A stretch of DNA of 64,000 nucleotides. Source: Paenibacillus cellulosilyticus (GTDB lineage Bacteria > Bacillota > Bacilli > Paenibacillales > Paenibacillaceae). Under the pieces are notes generated by a model, which made no database searches, was not told the origin of the DNA, and worked only from the letters and a program-made list of their open reading frames with translations. Position numbers and translations under genes: made by a program. The DNA lies in NCBI RefSeq assembly GCF_003182255.1, contig NZ_QGTQ01000006.1:1-64000 (forward strand). The letters are read 5' to 3'. Within the stretch, counting starts at the first letter, position 1, and each line of letters begins with the position of its first letter. Positions 8,244 to 15,984 of this stretch are shown one piece after another.

Positions 8244-8648
8244 TTAACCTTCACTTACCGTTATGTAACTCTTGCAAATCGGTCGATCTTCTATCTCCAA
8301 CGCGTATTCATAAATTCCTTCTTCAATGACGGGGAAACGGATATGCCCGATCATATCGATACCCGGAATTCTTCCTGCAGGCCGCATATTCAAGATTGGT
8401 TGAAGCGGCACATAGCTTAGAATTTTGCCGGAAACATTCCTCACCACCACAGCTGGCGAGCGATGCTCCACTTCCCCACTTTTTGACTCCGGAAACAATA
8501 GCTTAACGAGCACCTCGGTTACGACTGCTGCCGGGAAGGTCGGTACATTCACGTGATTGTACACGTGATGCACATTATGAAACTTTTCTTTGATGTTGAA
8601 TTGAACTTGCTCCGCGACCACTAGTTGACCGACCACATCATTCAGCAT
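8244..8648 (-). CDS. Unknown protein in the redox/Cys-rich peptide operon
   Basis: About 134 residues from ATG 8648, which has AAGGTGAT four bases upstream; a GTG five codons earlier is possible. The chain is beta-rich with no membrane segment or signal. It ends with EEGIYEYALEIEDRP followed by CKSYITV, the kind of strand-turn-strand seen in DUF6941-type beta-sandwich proteins, a resemblance by eye only. It overlaps the end of the upstream thioredoxin gene by 11 bases and is followed 26 bases later by the Cys-rich peptide. A chaperone- or carrier-like role for the peptide is speculation from position. Confidence 0.75.
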   Translation of the reverse strand: MLNDVVGQLVVAEQVQFNIKEKFHNVHHVYNHVNVPTFPAAVVTEVLVKLLFPESKSGEVEHRSPAVVVRNVSGKILSYVPLQPILNMRPAGRIPGIDMIGHIRFPVIEEGIYEYALEIEDRPICKSYITVSEG

Positions 8649-9090
8649 TCGTATCACCTTCACTGTTCAGCACCTGAGCGATTTGATCCAACTGCTCACC
8701 ATTTCCGTATTCGACTACTTGTCCATCTGCATTCACAACATAGACGAACGGTGTAACCGGCACGTTGAAGTGCTCATCGTAATCCTCCAGATACGAATAG
8801 ATCGGAAACTCAAACCCGAAGTATTCTCGCATATCCGCCGTTTCTTCCTGATCGCCATCTGTCACAAGGATAAACCGGTTATTGCCGTTGAAGCGTCTAA
8901 GCTCTGGCACTAATCGCATGCAGGTAGCGCAAGTCATCGAAATGAAATAAAAGATCGTGTTCGATTCAAGCTTATGGGCAAGAGACAGCTTCTCATAAGG
9001 AAACCGATCGTTCTCGTCAAAAGGAACAAACTGCGTTTTTCTCCCCTCATAGGCCTCCATAAACTTGCTCTTCAATTTCTCCAGCGCCAT
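8638..9090 (-). CDS. Thioredoxin-fold protein with CATC active site
   Basis: A 150-residue thioredoxin-like protein. The redox motif is TCATC within FYFISMTCATCMRLVPEL (residues about 48-65), and the cis-proline loop is VPVTPFVYVV (about 110-119). It lacks any signal peptide or membrane anchor, so it should act in the cytoplasm unless exported otherwise. GGAGGGTGAT stands seven to eight bases before the ATG. It is the fourth gene of the operon and overlaps the next gene. The CxxC sequence Cys-Ala-Thr-Cys is not that of classical thioredoxin (CGPC) and is closer to TlpA/MauD-type proteins. Confidence 0.85.
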   Translation of the reverse strand: MALEKLKSKFMEAYEGRKTQFVPFDENDRFPYEKLSLAHKLESNTIFYFISMTCATCMRLVPELRRFNGNNRFILVTDGDQEETADMREYFGFEFPIYSYLEDYDEHFNVPVTPFVYVVNADGQVVEYGNGEQLDQIAQVLNSEGDTNAE

Positions 9091-9106
9091 GACATCACCC
9101 TCCGGT

Positions 9107-9568
9107 CTATACGATTTTGACTAACGGTTCGACGATATGATTGAATGCGCCCATAGAGAGGCAGTTGTTTGTTTCTACGATCTGCCCTAGTCGATTGAGA
9201 ATAAACCCGCTCGGCAGCTCCATCACCCTCAGCCTCTTCGTAAGGTCATGCTTCGTTACTCGATAGATGTGGGACACACGTTCACCGAAAGCAGCCTTCA
9301 CCTCATTAAACATCTCTTCCTTACAATAGATAAGAATGGCAATATTGTAGCGCTTGTGGTTCAGCTCCAGGAATTGATCAAGTATTTCCATCGATTCCAG
9401 ACAGCTCGTACATTCAACACTGAAGCATAAGAGGAATAAGTGATTCGTAATGAGGTCGTACAACCGAAGCTCTCCTTGGTCTAACGTCTGAATCGTTAGA
9501 TCTGGCATGTAATCGCCAAGGATGATCGGAGATTTGTAGTATCGGCTAATATAATCCTGTTGGCTCAT
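9107..9568 (-). CDS. Redoxin/TlpA-like protein with CTSC active site
   Basis: A 153-residue thioredoxin-fold protein. An N-terminal redoxin strand (PDLTIQTLDQGELRLYDL) precedes the active site ECTSC (about 53-57) in LLCFSVECTSCLESM. The cis-Pro loop is ELPSGFILN followed by a GQIVETNN turn, as in MauD/TlpA redoxins. No signal peptide or membrane anchor is seen. AGGAG lies 10 bases upstream of the ATG. It is separated by 16 bases from the downstream CATC protein. Together they supply two different dithiol centres for one small operon. Confidence 0.85.
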   Translation of the reverse strand: MSQQDYISRYYKSPIILGDYMPDLTIQTLDQGELRLYDLITNHLFLLCFSVECTSCLESMEILDQFLELNHKRYNIAILIYCKEEMFNEVKAAFGERVSHIYRVTKHDLTKRLRVMELPSGFILNRLGQIVETNNCLSMGAFNHIVEPLVKIV

Positions 9569-9586
9569 TGCTTTATGGACTCCTTT

Positions 9587-9997
9587 CTAGACAGCATCAA
9601 AGATTCGACTATGCTCACGTATTCGATACGCTTGGTCCGTGATTAAGTAAGAAGGCAAGTCCGTCAACTCCAACTTACGGAGAAGCTCCGCCTCTTCATC
9701 TACAATGACTTGAACGCTGCTAGACAGCTTTCTTTGCATCAAATCCGCTTTCCATGCCGGACCTTTATACAGAACGATAATAGGAATCTCCCCATACTTC
9801 TCATGGATGTACGAAATATGACGCATGTACCCTATGTCATCCAGACCGACGCCAAGCAGCGCCGTTACCGGGCTGATCGATAAGCCAATCTCGCGTAAAA
9901 TCGTACTTTTCAGTTGCTGCTGTCGAACTCGAATATATCGAAGCACTAATGTAAACGCTGTCACAAATAGCAACCAAATGATAATCGCAATCGTCAT
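9587..9997 (-). CDS. Membrane-anchored thioredoxin-like protein lacking CxxC
   Basis: The 136-residue product starts at ATG 9997 (AAGGAGG about 10 bases upstream), which overlaps the MauE-like stop as ATGA. One membrane helix (residues 2-20) is followed by a thioredoxin-like domain. The usual CxxC position reads GVGLDDIGYMR, with no cysteine at all, while the cis-proline strand LTDLPSYLITD is kept. The segment after the helix is strongly basic (RYIRVRQQQLK), so by the positive-inside rule the domain would face the cytoplasm. That contrasts with classical MauD, which is periplasmic. It may be a docking or chaperone component rather than an oxidoreductase. Confidence 0.78.
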   Translation of the reverse strand: MTIAIIIWLLFVTAFTLVLRYIRVRQQQLKSTILREIGLSISPVTALLGVGLDDIGYMRHISYIHEKYGEIPIIVLYKGPAWKADLMQRKLSSSVQVIVDEEAELLRKLELTDLPSYLITDQAYRIREHSRIFDAV

Positions 9998-10593
9998 CCT
10001 ACTGCTGCCTCCTTCTTCAGCTTCTTCATATATCCCCATTCCACATACATCTGATAGAGACAAGTAAGAGCTGAATAGACGAGGAACGTCATCACATGCG
10101 GATTCTCGTAGCTCGAATATGATGGCTGAAGACCTAATCCAATTAAGGCAAGCAGGGCGAGCAGCATATTGCGGATAATGGCGAGCTTCTGATTGGTCAG
10201 TTTATCGCTTCTTCCGAAACAGGAGCATTTGATCGGTTTCTTACTAAGCTGTTGGCGTAGAAATAAAAGTGAAAAGCATGTGAGTAGTACAAATGCAGCA
10301 ATGAATGCGACACCTAGGAGAATGTGTAACGAGAAGGTAACACCAAGGAGTAATTCGAGCCCAAGAACAGTAAAGGCTGCAAGGTAGATCTTCCAATTAA
10401 GCTGTTTGCCAATGATGTTGAAATCGATAATGGCGTACAGAAATGGTCTGAAACTGAAGAGTTTGGCCGTGAAGGAACTGATAAACAACAGTGAGAATAT
10501 ACCGGATAAGATAAGAATCGCAACCCCTACTTTCCAAGTGAGCGCTTCCACTAAAGTCCAAGCATAAGTTGTCTTGAGAGGATAATAGCACAT
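9994..10593 (-). CDS. MauE/DoxX-like redox-associated membrane protein
   Basis: A 199-residue protein with four to five hydrophobic helices and the MauE signature CSCFG at about residue 123-127 (KPIKCSCFGRSDKLT). In methylotrophs MauE works with MauD to form the six disulfides of the methylamine dehydrogenase small subunit; related proteins transfer electrons across the membrane to thioredoxin-like partners. Here it opens an operon of three thioredoxin-fold proteins and a Cys-rich peptide, fitting dedicated disulfide chemistry. The start is not marked by a strong ribosome-binding site; ATG 10593 is used because it gives the full first helix. Confidence 0.85.
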   Translation of the reverse strand: MCYYPLKTTYAWTLVEALTWKVGVAILILSGIFSLLFISSFTAKLFSFRPFLYAIIDFNIIGKQLNWKIYLAAFTVLGLELLLGVTFSLHILLGVAFIAAFVLLTCFSLLFLRQQLSKKPIKCSCFGRSDKLTNQKLAIIRNMLLALLALIGLGLQPSYSSYENPHVMTFLVYSALTCLYQMYVEWGYMKKLKKEAAVG

Positions 10594-10675
10594 GAATGGG
10601 ATTGGTTCAACAATTTTATTTATCTTTTCATGGTTTTATTAACTAATTTATTCTCTTGAGAAGTAAATCGGATAA

Positions 10676-10704
10676 TGTATATATTAACGATTGGATTACT
10701 TCAA
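10676..10704 (-). promoter_or_regulatory. SigA-type promoter for the redox/Cys-rich peptide operon
   Basis: On the minus strand TTGAAG (10704-10699) and TATACA (10681-10676) are separated by 17 bases. The predicted start lies about 75 bases upstream of the MauE-like ATG, directly after the terminator of the previous operon. Confidence 0.55.
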
Positions 10705-10753
10705 TTTGGCCAATAAGCCTATAAATAGGAGCAGGTCGTTCCCACCCTATTCA

Positions 10754-10784
10754 AAAGAAAAAGTCACGGCTCGTTCCACCGTGA
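10754..10784 (-). terminator. Intrinsic terminator after the sigma/anti-sigma operon
   Basis: GTCACGG-TGGAACGA-CCGTGAC-type stem on the minus strand is followed by TTTTTCTTTT. It lies 21 bases after the bactofilin-like gene and isolates the next operon. Confidence 0.88.
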
Positions 10785-10804
10785 CCCCATCTTTAGGCAC
10801 TTCA

Positions 10805-11638
10805 TTACCCTTTTCTCTTCTTACGCCTAAACTTCCCGCCTAGCCAGTCCAGGCTGATTCCAAGTGCGACGAGAATGACGATGAGCAGCACGCACCAGCC
10901 TACAATCGGGATGTTCGCTACAGCTGCAATAACGATTGAGCCGACCATGATTTTGATCCAATCCGGTTTGTCGGCAACACCTTGCACTTGATTGCCGACA
11001 TGGTAACTAATGACGGTTATACCGGCTAAAGTGGCAATCGCAATCGCAATTAGGACCACGATGATAAGCGGTATGCCAACGATCGAAACAAGGAGCAAGG
11101 CACTGATTGCTGTAAGAGCCACACCTATCAGGAAACCAGTAAAGAGCAGTCGGCCCCATGCACGCACTGAAAACCGCTCGATGAATTCCCTCGTCTTCTC
11201 TCTCCCGATGACACGAATCAGCACCGGGATCAGGATAAGAATGAGGGAGCCGCCTAGCTGCAGAACCCACATCAAAGCCATGAGTCCTCCACCGATTAGT
11301 AAGCTGTTCTGAGTGGCGTCATCCAGAGAAAGGTTATATAAATCATCCCCAAGGAAAGCACCCGATTCCTGATCGACAGTCCCTCCCACTACAACAATCA
11401 TGCCTTCGACACGAGCGGTATTCGTTAAGTGCAGATTACCGTTTACGACAACAATGATGCCTGTCACGTGACCTTGTATTTCCGCATCTCCGCCAACAAC
11501 ATACACATCATCTACAGTTTGCTCGGATGGGACGACCGTGTCCTGATGTTCAAACAAGCTTGCAGCTGAAGCGGTACCGGGAATTAGCAGCATCATAACG
11601 AGAATGAGACTGCTGATGTAACAAGTCATTCTTCTCAT
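10805..11638 (-). CDS. Secreted bactofilin-like (polymer-forming) membrane protein
   Basis: The 277 residues start with a signal peptide (MRRMTCYISSLILVMMLLIP, cleavage near ASA-AS). A short right-handed beta-helix of the polymer-forming/DUF583 type follows (VDDVYVVGGDAEIQGHV, GIIVVVNGNLHLTNTARVEG, residues about 40-90), then four membrane segments between about 110 and 265 and a basic tail FRRKKRKG. It is the last gene after an ECF sigma and anti-sigma factor, four bases from the anti-sigma stop. Such third genes often are targets or co-sensors of the sigma/anti-sigma pair in the envelope. Precise role unknown. Confidence 0.8.
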   Translation of the reverse strand: MRRMTCYISSLILVMMLLIPGTASAASLFEHQDTVVPSEQTVDDVYVVGGDAEIQGHVTGIIVVVNGNLHLTNTARVEGMIVVVGGTVDQESGAFLGDDLYNLSLDDATQNSLLIGGGLMALMWVLQLGGSLILILIPVLIRVIGREKTREFIERFSVRAWGRLLFTGFLIGVALTAISALLLVSIVGIPLIIVVLIAIAIATLAGITVISYHVGNQVQGVADKPDWIKIMVGSIVIAAVANIPIVGWCVLLIVILVALGISLDWLGGKFRRKKRKG

Positions 11639-11642
11639 TCGG

Positions 11643-12131
11643 TCATCCCCTCTCCACCGGTGTTAGTTGAAGTACTCTACGCAAGGAGTAGATGGATGCA
11701 ACTAACACGAAGAGCGACACAACAATGACGGATATCGACACGAATGGAATTTCCGATACCATATGCGTTATCGCATAGACGATTGCGACGAACAATCGAA
11801 TAAATCCATGAATGAATTTACCGTACATAAGAGCCATCGTGATTCCAACCGCACTTAGAAGCATCATAGCAATGAGCGGAAGTGTCAGCCAGGTTGTCCG
11901 GAAGTCCGTTGATTGCTGCCTAATCGCTTGCATGACTCGCGTCTCGAATTGAACAGATGGCTGTTCCAGTGTGAGAATAGTTTGCATCTGCAGCTTAAAA
12001 CTGTACAGCTCATCTACGAATGATTGACATGACTCGCAACTGACAAGATGCGCCTCAATCACTTGACGTTCCTCTTCGCTTATTTCATCATCAACATATG
12101 CCGATAACAGGTCTTCTGGATGAGATGTCAT
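11643..12131 (-). CDS. Anti-sigma factor with zinc-finger (zf-HC2) domain
   Basis: A 162-residue protein whose N-terminus carries the zinc-binding anti-sigma motif HLVSCESC (His-x3-Cys-x2-Cys, about residues 28-35) next to an acidic helix. Two membrane helices follow, at about 85-110 and 130-150. It would hold the cognate ECF sigma factor at the membrane until an envelope signal releases it. The gene overlaps the sigma gene by four bases (ATGA), the standard coupling for such pairs. Confidence 0.9.
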   Translation of the reverse strand: MTSHPEDLLSAYVDDEISEEERQVIEAHLVSCESCQSFVDELYSFKLQMQTILTLEQPSVQFETRVMQAIRQQSTDFRTTWLTLPLIAMMLLSAVGITMALMYGKFIHGFIRLFVAIVYAITHMVSEIPFVSISVIVVSLFVLVASIYSLRRVLQLTPVERG

Positions 12132-12658
12132 CCATGATCCCCCTTTCTTAATTCATCCCGTAATGCCATTCTTGCCGCAAACAAACGAGATTTGACCGTC
12201 CCCATTGGGATATGCAGCATCGAAGCAATCTCCTCATAACGGTACCCCTGAACATCGTGCAGCAGGATAACTTCTCGATGATCAACAGAGAGTCGAGCAA
12301 GTGATTGCTCCATCGACACCTTCACGAACGGGTCCGGCGTATCTCTATCTATTATCGTCTCATCCGCCTCTTCTTGGAACTCCCTTTCTCTAGCCCGTTT
12401 AGACAAGCGGTTCTTACACAGATTCGATACGATGCGGAACAGCCACGAGCTAAATGCATATTCACTCTCAAGATTCGATAATGCGAAATATGCTTTGACA
12501 AAAGCCTCTTGGGCCACATCCTCTGCATCCATTCGATCATTCAACATGCCAAGCGCAAAGCGATAAACAGGCGCCTTAAACTGCGTGACGAGCTGCTCGT
12601 ATGCCTCCTTATCTCCAAGCTTGGCATGTTGGATTGTAAGGTGTAACTCCTCATCCAC
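12128..12658 (-). CDS. ECF-type RNA polymerase sigma factor
   Basis: A 176-residue group 4 sigma factor. Region 2 includes DAEDVAQEAFVKAYFAL and the SSWLFRIVSNLCKNRL stretch (about 45-85). Region 4 has the helix-turn-helix YRYEEIASMLHIPMGTVKSR (about 137-156). It is SigW-like in length and linker. It begins with GTG; AGGGG lies about 10-12 bases upstream. Just 36 bases separate it from the end of the RND pump gene, without a terminator, so the pump, sigma factor, anti-sigma factor and bactofilin-like gene are probably co-transcribed. Confidence 0.92.
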   Translation of the reverse strand: MDEELHLTIQHAKLGDKEAYEQLVTQFKAPVYRFALGMLNDRMDAEDVAQEAFVKAYFALSNLESEYAFSSWLFRIVSNLCKNRLSKRAREREFQEEADETIIDRDTPDPFVKVSMEQSLARLSVDHREVILLHDVQGYRYEEIASMLHIPMGTVKSRLFAARMALRDELRKGDHG

Positions 12659-12694
12659 GCATGTTCATCCCCTACACATCAAAGCTGGTTATAT

Positions 12695-15600
12695 TCATTT
12701 ATCAGTATGCTCTGAGCTCACATGCTTTCTTTGCATCCACTCATATATAACAGGAATGACCATATAGCTGTTCAACGTAGAAGTGATCATACCTCCAATA
12801 ACGACGATGCCGAGCACTTGAGAAATTACCGTATCGGCATGATGAGTCAATGCAAGTGGTACCAAGGTAAGAACGGTCGTACCCGCTGTCATAAAGATAG
12901 GCCGTACCCGGGACAAGCCGCCGTTCAGCACAGCATCGCGAATCGTCATGCCCGATTTGCGATTACGTTCGATTTGATCAATCAGAACAATGCCGTTCGT
13001 TACGACAATGCCCGTAAGCATGAGCACGCCAATCAGGGCGGCTAGATTCCATTGCCCGCCGATCAGGTAGAGTGCCAGCACGACACCTGACAATGCGAGA
13101 GGGATGCTAATCAACACGGCGACGGGCGCTCTCCAGCCCTTGAATACAAAGCTTGTAATCATGAGCACCAGTAGAATCGAAGCGATGACCGCGATCACCA
13201 TCTCTACGATCATTTGTTTAATTTGCGTAGTGATGCCCCCTGTCGAATACGTTACACCCGACGGGAACTGCGTGCCTGATAATACATGATCGACAGCCTT
13301 CGAAACCTGACTCATATTCGTTGAAGTGATTTGAGCAGATACGACGGCAATAGGCTGGCCATCCTTCTCCTGTATGGAAGATGGTGCGTCACTTGTTTGT
13401 ACAGTCGCAAGCTGATCGAGTCGATAGGACTGCCCATTGCTGCCAGCAAAGGTTTCAGCGCGAAGCGAATCCAATACTTGATCCGGCGTGTATACAGGCA
13501 CTGCGGAATCACTGCTATTCGTGCCATGTCCAATTGGGTCGATATAGACGTCCACCGGAATGATGCCATTCCCGCTTGATGTTGGAAGATCAAAGTCTTT
13601 GGCCTTGGACCAATAGCTTGCAATTACTTTGTTGATCTCCGCAGTATCGATACCTGCTGCCTTCACCTTCGCTTTATCGATGATGACGTCATATTTCGGA
13701 ATGCCATTGGTCAAATCCACTTTACCTGCAACATTAAGGCCTTGGATATCGGCAAGCTTCGTGCGTACGAGCTGAGCCGCTTGCTCAAGCGTCGCTTGAT
13801 CCGCGCCGGAGAGTTCGATTCGAATGCTGGAATCGTCCCCTGCCAAGCTTTGATTCGTTACCGTAACAACGGCTTTGCTAGCCTCCTGCCCATTCACTTG
13901 CGACTGCAGCTGCGAGATCCATGAATCAACATTCACATCTGACTTCAGCTTGACAGACATATTCGCAACGTTCGGCTGTTGAATGTATCCGCCACCTTGG
14001 TCGAATACATCATCGGCTTGCGGTGTAAAGGATGACCCCATCGTTGCGGAATAAGATTCTACATCCTTATTGTTGCTTAATCGGGATTCCACATTCTTCA
14101 CTTCCTGATCAACAACGGCAAGTGCCGATCCTTTCGGAAGCTCGATTTGGATTGCGACTTGACCGGTCGAAGTGCTCGGCAGCAGACTGAACGGCAGTCG
14201 CATGGCGAATGTAACGGCGACTATAAACAGCAGCAGTGAGGCACTAATGACCGTTTTCTTGTGACGAAGTGCATAATTTAACACGGGCTTCATCATGGGC
14301 TCTAGTGTAACCGTCTTACGCTTAGGCTCCTTCCATCCCATGTAGGCAAATGTAGGAATGACAATCATCGCTACAAGGAACGATATCACTAGCGCAATAA
14401 CGACGGACCATGCAAAACCAGAGTACGATGCACCAATGATGCCTCCTACTAGCGCAATCGGTGCATATACAGCGATTGTAGTTGCTGTAGAAGCGAAGAT
14501 GGCTGGCAGCATTTCGACAACTGCTGCAGCAAGTGCCGGCAGTATTGGCTTTCCACGATTGTCCTGTACGCGGTTCATCATATTGTCGAGTATAACAATG
14601 GCATCGTCCACGATCCGCCCCATTGCAACAATGAGTCCGGATACGGTCAAGATGTTAAGCGTAATTCCCATCGACTTCAGGATCGCAGTCGTTGCAAGCA
14701 GCGATACGGGCAGCGAAATTGCGATTAACAGCGTTGAACGAACGTTGCGGAAGAAGAACCACACACATAGCATCGAGAACAGACAGCCCAATAACCCTTC
14801 TCGTACGAGTCCTTGCAGCGAGCTGTTCAAATCTTGCGCTCGATCCGTAAGCAACTCCATCGACACGTCTTGATTGGAAACGGCAGGTATGCCGGCAACC
14901 CGATTTTTCACCTGCTTCGCAACGTCTGTGATCGTAGCCGAAGGGGTTTTAATGACGTTAATGAGTACACTTGCCTTGCCATTCGTGCGATTAATGGTTT
15001 TGACATCGGTTAGAGAAGGCGAGATCGTCGCGATATCTTGCAGCTGAACGGTATCGCCGTCTTTATTTTTAATCGACAATCGATTTAAATCTTGTTCGGA
15101 TAAATCCGTACCCATAACCCTTATCGGAAAAGGAGCTTTCACATTTGCCACATTGCCCTGCAGACTTGGAATATCGGCGACAATCGATTTATTGAAATCA
15201 TCAACCGTTATCTGATGGTCATTCAAATCCTTCATTCGCAGCACAACAACGTAGCCTTTGCCTGCACCGCCTACCGTCTGCACATCTGATACGCCCGGAA
15301 CCGATTTGATTTGATTCACAATATCGGTCTGAATCGAAGATTGTAGGGTCAGATCATCGATAGTCGTATTCTCTGTCGTCAAACTGTAGCTAAGAATTGG
15401 GAACGTGCTGGAGGTTAGTCTCGTAACCGATGGCTTATTCACCCCATCCGGCAGCTGTGCGTCATCAAGCGCTTGCTTAATGGTTCGCTCTGCCAGGTTC
15501 ATATCATAATCCATCGGATACGAGATGTTCATTAGCAGTCCACCATCGTAAGATGTCGTTTCGATATTGGTGATTCCGTCTGTCTTGTGAAGGACTTCTT

Positions 15601-15805
15601 CGAGTGGTGCTGTAATATCTCGTTTGATTTGATCCGCTTGATAGGAAGAAGCTCTTAATGAGACCATCATGGTGGTGTTATTCATTCCGGGCAAATAATC
15701 TCGCTGCATCTGTAATGCGGAGACACCTCCCCATGCCAGTATGAGAACAACAACGATGCCAATAATGATTGAACGCTGCATGAAAGACTCTATTATACGT
15801 TTCAT
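12695..15805 (-). CDS. RND-family efflux transporter (SwrC/AcrB-like)
   Basis: 1036 residues, full length for an AcrB-type permease. It has a TM1 helix (about 11-28), a first large extracytoplasmic loop, a block of TM helices around residues 330-540 with the conserved GRIVDDAIVILDN proton-relay region, a second large loop, and a last helix block from about 860. Gram-positive relatives such as B. subtilis SwrC (YerP) export surfactin and other lipopeptides. No membrane-fusion or outer-membrane partner is nearby. ATG 15805 has AAGGGGATT upstream; a longer frame runs through the preceding terminator and is rejected. It is first in the probable pump/sigma/anti-sigma operon. Confidence 0.9.
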   Translation of the reverse strand: MKRIIESFMQRSIIIGIVVVLILAWGGVSALQMQRDYLPGMNNTTMMVSLRASSYQADQIKRDITAPLEEVLHKTDGITNIETTSYDGGLLMNISYPMDYDMNLAERTIKQALDDAQLPDGVNKPSVTRLTSSTFPILSYSLTTENTTIDDLTLQSSIQTDIVNQIKSVPGVSDVQTVGGAGKGYVVVLRMKDLNDHQITVDDFNKSIVADIPSLQGNVANVKAPFPIRVMGTDLSEQDLNRLSIKNKDGDTVQLQDIATISPSLTDVKTINRTNGKASVLINVIKTPSATITDVAKQVKNRVAGIPAVSNQDVSMELLTDRAQDLNSSLQGLVREGLLGCLFSMLCVWFFFRNVRSTLLIAISLPVSLLATTAILKSMGITLNILTVSGLIVAMGRIVDDAIVILDNMMNRVQDNRGKPILPALAAAVVEMLPAIFASTATTIAVYAPIALVGGIIGASYSGFAWSVVIALVISFLVAMIVIPTFAYMGWKEPKRKTVTLEPMMKPVLNYALRHKKTVISASLLLFIVAVTFAMRLPFSLLPSTSTGQVAIQIELPKGSALAVVDQEVKNVESRLSNNKDVESYSATMGSSFTPQADDVFDQGGGYIQQPNVANMSVKLKSDVNVDSWISQLQSQVNGQEASKAVVTVTNQSLAGDDSSIRIELSGADQATLEQAAQLVRTKLADIQGLNVAGKVDLTNGIPKYDVIIDKAKVKAAGIDTAEINKVIASYWSKAKDFDLPTSSGNGIIPVDVYIDPIGHGTNSSDSAVPVYTPDQVLDSLRAETFAGSNGQSYRLDQLATVQTSDAPSSIQEKDGQPIAVVSAQITSTNMSQVSKAVDHVLSGTQFPSGVTYSTGGITTQIKQMIVEMVIAVIASILLVLMITSFVFKGWRAPVAVLISIPLALSGVVLALYLIGGQWNLAALIGVLMLTGIVVTNGIVLIDQIERNRKSGMTIRDAVLNGGLSRVRPIFMTAGTTVLTLVPLALTHHADTVISQVLGIVVIGGMITSTLNSYMVIPVIYEWMQRKHVSSEHTDK

Positions 15806-15870
15806 TGTGCAATCCCCTTTCCGGTTATATGGGAAAGGACAGCAGCTGGGCGCTAATTGTTCATCGGAAA

Positions 15871-15906
15871 ATAAAAAAACATGTAACCCGCGAACGGGAT
15901 TACATG
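15871..15906 (-). terminator. Intrinsic terminator between mnmH and the RND gene
   Basis: CATGTAATCCC-GTTCG-CGGGTTACATG on the minus strand is followed by T7. It ends the selD-mnmH transcript, so the RND operon must start from a promoter between 15806 and 15870, where I saw no convincing SigA boxes. Confidence 0.9.
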
Positions 15907-15984
15907 TTTTTGGATGGAATGGATCAAGAACGCCTTGATTTATCGGGATTGTTGATCCAATAATTGCCAACCCGATTACTGTGG

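Noticed and set aside
14358-14873. Plus-strand frame opposite the RND gene
   Set aside because: Composition is typical of an antisense reading of membrane helices, and there is no independent signal for expression.
15806-15970. Upstream extension of the RND transporter
   Set aside because: It crosses a strong terminator hairpin with a T-run and has no membrane-helix or domain features; AAGGGGATT precedes the ATG at 15805.
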